DNA of 18,587 nt from Candidatus Latescibacterota bacterium (GTDB taxonomy: Bacteria > Latescibacterota > UBA2968 > UBA8231). Below, in pieces: positions 7,665 through 13,915 of this stretch. The translations under genes were made by a program, and so were the position numbers. A model generated the notes under the pieces. It had not been told where the DNA came from, did not search any database, and saw only the letters and a list, made by a program, of their open reading frames with translations. Location: positions 1-18,587 of the forward strand of contig JAGWBY010000031.1 of the NCBI GenBank assembly GCA_021295675.1. Reading direction: 5' to 3'. Position 1 is the stretch's first letter. Each line of letters starts with the position of its first letter.

Positions 7665-7717
7665 TGACGCAGTGCATTGAAGATGGATAAATGCAAATGC
7701 ACGAGTGCGTAACGTCA
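7665..7717 (+). terminator. Stem-loop after the monooxygenase gene
   Basis: GTGCATT (7672-7678) pairs exactly with AATGCAC (7696-7702). Outside it TGACG (7665-7669) pairs with CGTCA (7713-7717), and ACGCA (7667-7671) can instead pair with TGCGT (7706-7710). It starts right after the TAA stop. The sequence that follows is T-rich (GTTATTTGATTTG) but lacks an unbroken T-run, so it may be a weak terminator or an mRNA 3' structure. Confidence 0.4.
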
Positions 7718-7734
7718 GTTATTTGATTTGATTA

Positions 7735-7763
7735 TTTAATGCTTACTGAATATATTCTACTAT
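7735..7763 (+). promoter_or_regulatory. Possible promoter of the peptide precursor gene
   Basis: TTTAAT (7735-7740) and TACTAT (7758-7763) are separated by 17 bp and would place transcription start about 60 bp before the precursor ATG. The block is AT-rich and follows a stem-loop. Matches to the sigma-70 hexamers are imperfect. The nearby TGCTTACT (7740-7747) also occurs upstream of the monooxygenase (5604-5611). Confidence 0.25.
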
Positions 7764-7832
7764 AAGTCAGTGGGATTGGCTCAAATGAGCGAGTTTGCCA
7801 CCTTAAACCTCTTTTTATCAAGGAGTTAGGCC

Positions 7833-8111
7833 ATGAAAACTGGAGAGGAAGTTCAAGCACATATCCTGCTGAAGGCGGCAGATGACACCGCGTTTCGCTC
7901 GCGCTTGCGCAGCGATCCGAAGGGCGTTATCGAGGCCGAGACGGGAAAGGCTTTGCCGGACGATATGCTGGTCTTCGTCACCAACGCTATTGAGACCAGC
8001 GACCAGCCGAAGATAGCTATTGATGCCCCGCTCACAGCGGATGAATTGTCCGAAGTGATGGGTGGGGATTGTGAAGACGGGACGAACGAAGAATGGCACG
8101 ACTGCGACTGA
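7833..8111 (+). CDS. NHLP-family RiPP precursor peptide (nitrile-hydratase-like leader)
   Basis: This is a 92-residue precursor. The leader has the nitrile-hydratase-alpha-like pattern: ILLKAADDTAFRSRL (11-25), SDPKGVIEAETGKALPDD (27-44), then LVFV. It ends LTADELSEVMGG (67-78). That places Leu at -12, Glu at -8, Leu at -7, Val at -4 and Gly-Gly at -2/-1, the classical double-glycine cleavage consensus. The predicted core is DCEDGTNEEWHDCD (79-92): 14 residues, seven acidic, one Trp, one His, and Cys at core positions 2 and 13. An AAGGAG ribosome-binding site (7820-7825) supports the start. A strong terminator follows, so it is probably transcribed alone and abundantly. The C39 transporter at 11647 is the likely processing exporter. 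Leaders of this family guide modification enzymes; the modifications here are unknown. Confidence 0.93.
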   Translation: MKTGEEVQAHILLKAADDTAFRSRLRSDPKGVIEAETGKALPDDMLVFVTNAIETSDQPKIAIDAPLTADELSEVMGGDCEDGTNEEWHDCD

Positions 8112-8159
8112 CAGCACTACCCAGAGACATTTTCGCCCGCTGACGCAACGCGAACTACC

Positions 8160-8196
8160 AACCCCCTTGTCATTTTATTTTGGCAAGGGGGTTTTT
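8160..8196 (+). terminator. Rho-independent terminator after the precursor gene
   Basis: AACCCCCTTG (8160-8169) pairs perfectly with CAAGGGGGTT (8184-8193) across a 14-base loop, and the stem runs into TTTTT (8192-8196). It lies 48 bp past the precursor stop and should end its transcript. On the opposite strand there is no T-run after the stem, so it is not expected to serve the convergent gene well. Confidence 0.88.
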
Positions 8197-8211
8197 GTAA
8201 GGAAATGCTAT

Positions 8212-9261
8212 TCATCCCTCGCTGGGAGTTGGGAAGTAGGTCATGCCGGTGTATGCCTTTGCTTGCATGACCTCTCCATGGAGCACTATCTTGAAGTGAT
8301 TGATTCCTTGGTAGGCGGTAAAAAGACGCTCGTTGGCATAGATTAGCTGCTTGCCCATCCAAGCTAGAAGCCCATCCGCTTTGTCTGCGGAACACCAGCC
8401 TTTTTCCTGCAATTGGGTGATGACGGGCAGCCAATTTTTGCGCGTTGTCTTCGCCCAACCTCCTTCAGCGACAAACAACTCCAGACCGAGGCGCGGCGAA
8501 AGCCCCTGACTGGACACGTCAAACGAAAGAGCGAATGAGGTACATACATCGCTCACATCGGCAAGAATCGCACTCACCGCGGGCATGTTTCCCGGCCATT
8601 TCAGCCGCGTGAGGAAGCCCGATATCTCCGCCAGCCGGATGCTCACAACGAGGCGGATCCCACGAAGAGCGCGACTGGGCAGTACGCCCGCGTTCATCAA
8701 TTTCGCCCTAGGCGGTAGCGCGTCGAACACGCGCTCGACCTCGCGGCACTCCCGTGGATATTCAGGCCACCCAGCGGCAGTTGCAAAGGTATTCGCAAGA
8801 TGAGCGCGTGCCAGAGCAACCGGATCGCGCTCATCGGACGGGCGCCGCAGGCGCAGGAATACGCCCGGTTTAGGTTGCTGCTCAAGCGGGGAGGGACTAT
8901 CGATCAGATCGTATTCGAGACCGGCCAGATTGGCCCACTGAAACAAGGAGGAATCAGCCTCGCCGAGCTGGGCGACTAACCATGCGAGGGCCGCCGCCGC
9001 CGAGCCGGGCTTCGCGGCTTGGCCCCGGCGAATGAAATGTTGCGCGACAGCTTGATCCGGTTGGACCGCCACACAAAAATCCGCGGCGGGAGCCGGGTCA
9101 TTTAGCCGAAATTCAAACCCCATGTGTTTCGCAGCCTCGGCCGGCAGGTCGGCGGCGAGATGCAGCAGATGATTCCATCCCGGGCCATCAATGAGCACGG
9201 GAGGGAACAGGGGGCGCAACCCGCGCAAAATTGTTTCGAGTTTCTGTGGTTGTGTATTCAT
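8212..9261 (-). CDS. Unrecognised 349-residue protein in the peptide cluster, candidate maturation factor
   Basis: I cannot place this family. It is a soluble-looking protein with no signal peptide or membrane segment. The most motif-like part is the C-terminal third. SPRLGLELFVAEGGW is followed by a helix ending EKGWCSADKADGLLAWMGKQL, then GINHFKIVLHGE and AKAYTGMTYFP at the end (segments quoted separately). This alternation of strand and helix looks like a structured domain. The gene converges on the precursor gene and diverges from the FAD oxidase across 69 bp. Its start ATG at 9261 has only a weak ribosome-binding site. A diverged fragment of its 3' end lies at 5656-5711, so a second copy once existed. 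Location between precursor and oxidase makes a role in peptide binding or modification plausible but unproven. Confidence 0.7.
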   Translation of the reverse strand: MNTQPQKLETILRGLRPLFPPVLIDGPGWNHLLHLAADLPAEAAKHMGFEFRLNDPAPAADFCVAVQPDQAVAQHFIRRGQAAKPGSAAAALAWLVAQLGEADSSLFQWANLAGLEYDLIDSPSPLEQQPKPGVFLRLRRPSDERDPVALARAHLANTFATAAGWPEYPRECREVERVFDALPPRAKLMNAGVLPSRALRGIRLVVSIRLAEISGFLTRLKWPGNMPAVSAILADVSDVCTSFALSFDVSSQGLSPRLGLELFVAEGGWAKTTRKNWLPVITQLQEKGWCSADKADGLLAWMGKQLIYANERLFTAYQGINHFKIVLHGEVMQAKAYTGMTYFPTPSEG

Positions 9262-9330
9262 AAACTTTATCCGGTTATCTGGTTGAACTGCTCATTTATC
9301 AGAAGACCACATCAAGAAAAGAAAATCTTT

Positions 9331-10743
9331 ATGGACTTGTCCACCCTGAGCAGGGTTGTTGATCTTCGCGATGACAAAAGGTCGCTGAACGCGGCAAGCT
9401 TGGATTCAGGATTTGTCGTATGCAGAAAGCCGCACGCCGTCATAGTGCCGAAATCTGCGGATGACGTATTGCAGGTCATTGGCTGGGCAAACCAATCGAA
9501 TTGCCCGGTTTCCATCCGCGGGGCAGGTCATACGCATGGCGGACAAACACTGACCAGTCGTGGAATCGTAATTGACCTACGGGGCCTCAATCGAGTCGGC
9601 GATATTGAAGGGGAGACGATTGAGGTTCAAAGTGGCGTCATGTGGCGCGATCTGGTCGCTCATGTGCTCCCTCGTGGATACCTACCCAGAGTACTGACGA
9701 ACAATCTCGACACGACGGTCGGCGGTACGCTTGCAACAGGCGGTCTCGGTCGTTCCACTCACCATTACGGCGTTCAGTCTGATAATGTTGAAGAAATGCA
9801 AGTCGTAACGGGAGTGGGAGAACTCATGCGTTGTTCGACGACCGAGAACAGGGTGCTATTCGACGGTACGCGGGGAGGATTGGGGCAATTCTCGGTCATC
9901 ACCAAAGCGCGTATCCGCCTCCGCAAGGTGGCACCCAAGATACGGACGTTCAGTTTGATGTATGATGATCTGAAAACCTTGATGGAAGACCTTGAGATTC
10001 TGATGTTCCGCGATCAGTTTATGTATCTTAGAGGATGGTATCGACATCGGTCGCAGGAATTTGGGGCTCCAGAAGACGCGGGATCCGCCGGCCCCGAATG
10101 GCAGTATCCATTGCACGCCAGCGTGGAATTCGACGACGCGGAACCAAATCGGGATGAATTGCTAAGAGACCTGAACTATACACGGCTTATTCGCGTCGAA
10201 GACCAATCGCACCTAAACTTCTCTGACCAGTTGGAGCCTGTACCGAACGCGGCCCGTCGCCGACCTATGGCAGCTGTGGCATCGCCCGTTACAGAAGGCC
10301 TGATCCCGTGGTCAGAAGTCCACAATTACGCGACGAGGTTGTTGGAACACTTCCCGCCGGCACTGCTCCCTTATTGCAGCATGATGCTGAGGCCCCTGCG
10401 CAATGATCGCCTGCAATCCCCCATGTTGGTGGCCCCCAAGACGGGGTTGGGAATGGGTTTTGGCATCATTCCGTGCATTCCACGTATCATACTCTCGCAA
10501 GGCCTCCAGATAGTTGAAGACGCGGGGCATTTGATGACCGTCCATGGGGGGAAACGCTACCTCACCGGTTGGATCAACTTCGACCACGACCAATGGCAGG
10601 CTCACTATGAAACGTTGTGGCCGCAGATTCTCGAGTGGAAAGCGCGTTTTGATCCCAAGGGCATACTCAATCCAGACTTTATTCACTACCATCCTCGCAT
10701 CCCCGCCGAAGCTGATGAAATTGGGTTGAAATCACCAAAATAA
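9331..10743 (+). CDS. FAD-dependent oxidase, VAO/PCMH family
   Basis: This protein has 470 residues. I set the start at the ATG at 9331 because the open frame further upstream only mirrors the divergent gene. Residues 36-50 (AVIVPKSADDVLQVI) begin the PCMH-type FAD domain. RGAGHTHGGQ (63-72) has the RGxGH motif, whose His (H67) forms the covalent 8-alpha-histidyl link to FAD in cytokinin dehydrogenase and berberine-bridge-type oxidases. NLDTTVGGTLATGGLGRSTH and GTRGGLGQFSVITKARIRL complete the FAD domain. The C-terminus has WKARFDPKGILNPD, typical of this fold. Such enzymes oxidise C-N, C-O or C-C bonds using oxygen. It is 13 bp from the export genes, so it is probably co-transcribed and a likely tailoring enzyme. 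Confidence 0.85.
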   Translation: MDLSTLSRVVDLRDDKRSLNAASLDSGFVVCRKPHAVIVPKSADDVLQVIGWANQSNCPVSIRGAGHTHGGQTLTSRGIVIDLRGLNRVGDIEGETIEVQSGVMWRDLVAHVLPRGYLPRVLTNNLDTTVGGTLATGGLGRSTHHYGVQSDNVEEMQVVTGVGELMRCSTTENRVLFDGTRGGLGQFSVITKARIRLRKVAPKIRTFSLMYDDLKTLMEDLEILMFRDQFMYLRGWYRHRSQEFGAPEDAGSAGPEWQYPLHASVEFDDAEPNRDELLRDLNYTRLIRVEDQSHLNFSDQLEPVPNAARRRPMAAVASPVTEGLIPWSEVHNYATRLLEHFPPALLPYCSMMLRPLRNDRLQSPMLVAPKTGLGMGFGIIPCIPRIILSQGLQIVEDAGHLMTVHGGKRYLTGWINFDHDQWQAHYETLWPQILEWKARFDPKGILNPDFIHYHPRIPAEADEIGLKSPK

Positions 10744-10756
10744 GAAGGCTCTGTCA

Positions 10757-11647
10757 ATGTTGTTTAATACCCGTCTGTTTCGCCCAAGAGCTCTTATCAA
10801 AAGGTTGAGACCAGAACCTCTCGACGACCTGCTACGGGTCACGGCACCTCACGAGTGGGCGATCTTGACGGGGTTGATCGTCGTGCTGCTGGGTATCGTT
10901 GCTTGGGGGCTGTTTGGTAGCGTGGAGCGGATTCTTTCGGTCGATTGTGCTCTCGTGCGGCCCGGAGAACGTCGCCCAATCGTCTCTGGCGTGGCGGGCC
11001 CTGTCGTCGATGTTCTGGCGAACACCGGCGACACGGTCGAAGTCGGACAAGCCATAGCTCGCGTGCGGCTGCCGGAGGTGGATCGGCAGGTGCGGATTGC
11101 GGGCGCGAAGGTGGGCTTGCTCGAATCGCAGCTCGAAAATTCCCCAACGGCCCAAACGGGCGAAATGCTGCACATCGCCCGCGCCGAGTTGCTGGAACTG
11201 GCGGCGGTCGCCAAGGCCGGCGATCTCATCATCAGCCCCCATGCGGGTGAAATTACCGCACTCGGGTTGGTCCCGGGCCAAGCAGTGGCAGTCGGTGCGG
11301 AAGTCGCGCAGGTTCGGGTGGGAGATGATCACCAGTTGCAGGCGATCGCCATCGTCGAGCCAGGGCGTGCTCAGCGCGTCGAAATCGGCATGACAGGGCA
11401 GATACTCGTGGAAACCGAGCGCGGTACACAGGCACTGGAGGTCGAGGTTAGCGAGGTCTCTCCGCGGCCGACTATAACACCCGAATGGCTTACCGTTGCG
11501 GGGTTGCCCGGACGCGGTCAACTAATCCGGCTCGACTTCCGCAAGCCGTCAGACTCTGCGGCTTTCCGCGGTCGCCGCGGCAGATTCCATATTGTAACTC
11601 ACCGGCATGCGCCGGTGGTTCTATTTATGCCGGCGGGGAGTGATTGA
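10757..11647 (+). CDS. HlyD-like membrane-fusion protein of the NHLM peptide export system
   Basis: This 296-residue protein has one membrane helix near 35-53 (AILTGLIVVLLGIVAWGLFG). Next come a biotinyl-lipoyl-like segment (VSGVAGPVVDVLANTGDTVEVGQAIARVRLP) and a short alpha-hairpin (about 110-160). The second lipoyl half follows (ISPHAGEITALGLVPGQAV), then a beta-barrel region. This layout fits the secretion protein that accompanies NHLP-type peptide transporters. It is short for HlyD, as is usual in that subfamily. The ribosome-binding site (AGAAGG) and the 13-bp gap from the oxidase gene suggest one operon. The stop overlaps the next start (TGATG). It would bridge the two ABC transporters to the outer membrane or envelope. 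Confidence 0.88.
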   Translation: MLFNTRLFRPRALIKRLRPEPLDDLLRVTAPHEWAILTGLIVVLLGIVAWGLFGSVERILSVDCALVRPGERRPIVSGVAGPVVDVLANTGDTVEVGQAIARVRLPEVDRQVRIAGAKVGLLESQLENSPTAQTGEMLHIARAELLELAAVAKAGDLIISPHAGEITALGLVPGQAVAVGAEVAQVRVGDDHQLQAIAIVEPGRAQRVEIGMTGQILVETERGTQALEVEVSEVSPRPTITPEWLTVAGLPGRGQLIRLDFRKPSDSAAFRGRRGRFHIVTHRHAPVVLFMPAGSD

Positions 11648-13857
11648 TGCGAAAGAAACTGCAACTGATGCGAGAGTGGCTGTTCAGCGGTCAGCGGGTG
11701 CATACGCCACTGTTCCTACAGTTCGAGGCGACCGAATGTGGCGCGGCCTGCCTAGGCATCATCCTTGCGTATTTCCGACGCTATGTGTCGCTCGAAGAGT
11801 TGCGCGACACCTGTGGGATTAGCCGCGATGCGTGCAGTGCGGCGGACATTGTGCGTGCGGCCGAAGGATACGGCCTGCGCGTAACCGGCTGGCGCAAGGA
11901 ACCTCACGAGCTACAGAGCCTCTCGCTGCCGGCGATTCTATTTTGGGAGTTCAAACACTTCGTCGTATTCGAAGGTTTTAGTCGGCGGCGTTACCATCTG
12001 AACGACCCTGCCAATGGGCACCGCACCGTAACCGAGGAGGAATTTGACCGGGCATTTACCGGGGTGGTACTACTCTTAGAACGCGGCCCGACATTTCAGC
12101 CTGGCGGCCGTCGGCCGGGTGTCGTGCGGCCGCTCTGGCAGTGGCTGCGTATGGTCAAGGTTCCGCTGCTTTTCGCCGCGGTGTGCGGGTTGCTGATGGC
12201 ACTGCCCGGTCTTGCTCAGCCGATCTTGCTCAGCGTATTCGTGGACCACATCTTGGGCCATCCGCAGGCCGCCTCTTGGGGCCCCATCCTGATCGCGGCG
12301 GCCGTCGCCGCGGCGGGCGCGACCTATCTACTTACCTATTTGCAACAGCGTTGTCTGCGTAAAATCAACATTCGCCTGTCGGTGGTGCATGCAGACCGAT
12401 TTTTGCGGCACTTGTTCCGACTGCCAGTGCAGTATTTTGCCCACCGATTCACCGGCGACCTGACATCGCGCGTCCAGTTGGTTGATAAGGTTGCCTCCAC
12501 AGGGTCAATACAGTTCACCGGCGTGATTATCGAACTGGTCATGAGTGCCTTCTTCCTGATCCTGATGATTGCTTATGATCCCTATCTCGCCGCGATAGTA
12601 GTCGCTTTGGCGATCGCAAACGCGGTCCTGATGCGCGTCTTGTCCCAGAGGCGGACCAACGAGAACCGGCAGATCCAGCGCGAACAGGCCATGCTGGCCG
12701 GTATCAGCGCGATCGGTCTGCGCAATATTGACACCTTGCGGGCTACCGCCGCCGACGACGATCTGTTTGCGTCTTGGAGCGGCTACCAAGCGCGTGAACT
12801 AAAGGTACGGCAGCGGTTTTCGGAGTTGGGATACATTATTGCCGCGCTGCCGACGCTGTTTTTGATCTTGGGCGGCGCCGCAGTGCTCGGGCTGGGCGGC
12901 TGGCGGGTCATGACAGGTGAGATGACCATCGGCATGCTAATGGGATTCTACGTCGTGGTGGGTAATTTCCTGCGCCCGGTCGGACGCTTCGTCCAGTTCG
13001 CGGACCTATTCCAGGTACTGGAGGCCGACCTCCAGCGTCTAAACGATGTATTCAACGCCCCCGAGGATACGCTGCTAGAGGAACACAACGATCACAAGCA
13101 GGGGAAAATTGCAACGCTGAACGGGCGGCTGCGGCTGGCCGGACGGATTGAGTTGAGCGGGATCACCTTTGGCTATCAACCCAAAGGCGTCCCCCTGATC
13201 GACAACCTCAGCCTGACCATTGAACCCGGGCAGCGCGTGGCGGTGGTTGGGCCGACCGGATCGGGCAAGTCAACGCTTCTAATGCTGGTGAGCGGTGTGT
13301 ACGCGCCGTGGTCGGGCGAGATTCTCTTCGATGATGTGCCCCGCGAAGCGATCCCGCGCGACATTTTGACCCGTTCCGTCGCCATTGTCAATCAGCAGCC
13401 ATTCCTGTTTGCCGGCACCGTGCGCGAAAACTTGACCATGTGGAACCCCACAGTCCCGGACGATCAACTCATTGCAGCCGGACGGGACGCGCTCATCCAC
13501 GACGACATCATGAGCCGTGCATCAGGCTACGATTCCGTCGTGCAGGAGGGCGGACGCAACTTCAGCGGCGGTCAGCGCCAGCGCTTGGAAATCGGGCGCG
13601 CCTTGGTCAACGACCCGTCGGTGCTGCTGCTCGACGAGGCGACCAGTTCGCTCGATGCCTTGAGTGAGCAGCGCATTGATGACGCCCTGCGCCGCCGCGG
13701 TTGTACGTGTTTTATTATCGCTCATCGGCTCAGTACAATCCGCGACTGCGACCAAATCATCGTGCTCGATCGCGGCCAGCCAGTTGAGCACGGTACGCAC
13801 GAAGAGTTGGTCGCCGATGAGAACGGGCTGTATTACCAACTCATTCGTGCCAACTGA
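11647..13857 (+). CDS. NHLM-type ABC transporter with C39 peptidase domain
   Basis: The protein has 736 residues from the ATG at 11647, preceded by GGGGAG; the TTG one codon earlier is less likely. The C39 peptidase domain comes first: catalytic Cys in TECGAACLG (C31), His in WEFKHFVVFEG (H104) and Asp in LNDPANG (D120), all intact. Six-helix membrane domain follows from about 165 (VPLLFAAVCGLLMALPGLA). The ATPase has Walker A GPTGSGKST (near 535), signature FSGGQRQR (near 639), Walker B VLLLDEATSS and switch IIAHRLSTI. This enzyme should cut the precursor after its Gly-Gly and export the core. The leader's -12/-8/-7/-4 pattern fits this peptidase family. It overlaps the HlyD-like gene by one base. 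All catalytic parts are present, so I expect a working exporter. Confidence 0.94.
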   Translation: MRKKLQLMREWLFSGQRVHTPLFLQFEATECGAACLGIILAYFRRYVSLEELRDTCGISRDACSAADIVRAAEGYGLRVTGWRKEPHELQSLSLPAILFWEFKHFVVFEGFSRRRYHLNDPANGHRTVTEEEFDRAFTGVVLLLERGPTFQPGGRRPGVVRPLWQWLRMVKVPLLFAAVCGLLMALPGLAQPILLSVFVDHILGHPQAASWGPILIAAAVAAAGATYLLTYLQQRCLRKINIRLSVVHADRFLRHLFRLPVQYFAHRFTGDLTSRVQLVDKVASTGSIQFTGVIIELVMSAFFLILMIAYDPYLAAIVVALAIANAVLMRVLSQRRTNENRQIQREQAMLAGISAIGLRNIDTLRATAADDDLFASWSGYQARELKVRQRFSELGYIIAALPTLFLILGGAAVLGLGGWRVMTGEMTIGMLMGFYVVVGNFLRPVGRFVQFADLFQVLEADLQRLNDVFNAPEDTLLEEHNDHKQGKIATLNGRLRLAGRIELSGITFGYQPKGVPLIDNLSLTIEPGQRVAVVGPTGSGKSTLLMLVSGVYAPWSGEILFDDVPREAIPRDILTRSVAIVNQQPFLFAGTVRENLTMWNPTVPDDQLIAAGRDALIHDDIMSRASGYDSVVQEGGRNFSGGQRQRLEIGRALVNDPSVLLLDEATSSLDALSEQRIDDALRRRGCTCFIIAHRLSTIRDCDQIIVLDRGQPVEHGTHEELVADENGLYYQLIRAN

Positions 13858-13915
13858 TCGGAGGTCGGGAAATCCTTGCTGAGTTGGCATACCTAAATCG
13901 TTGCGAAAGGCCACC

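Noticed and set aside
7833..8111. A true nitrile hydratase subunit
   Set aside because: The similarity covers only the leader-like part. The metal-binding Cys cluster of nitrile hydratase alpha is absent, and the protein ends in a Gly-Gly site plus a short core.
7833..8111. A lanthipeptide or thiazole/oxazole precursor
   Set aside because: The core has one Thr, no Ser and two Cys, and no LanM, LanBC or YcaO gene is in the window. One thioether is formally possible but nothing here supports it.
9124..9330. N-terminal extension of the FAD oxidase frame
   Set aside because: This part is antisense to the start of the minus-strand 349-residue gene, and the translation has no family similarity. 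The ATG at 9331 gives the normal oxidase N-terminus.
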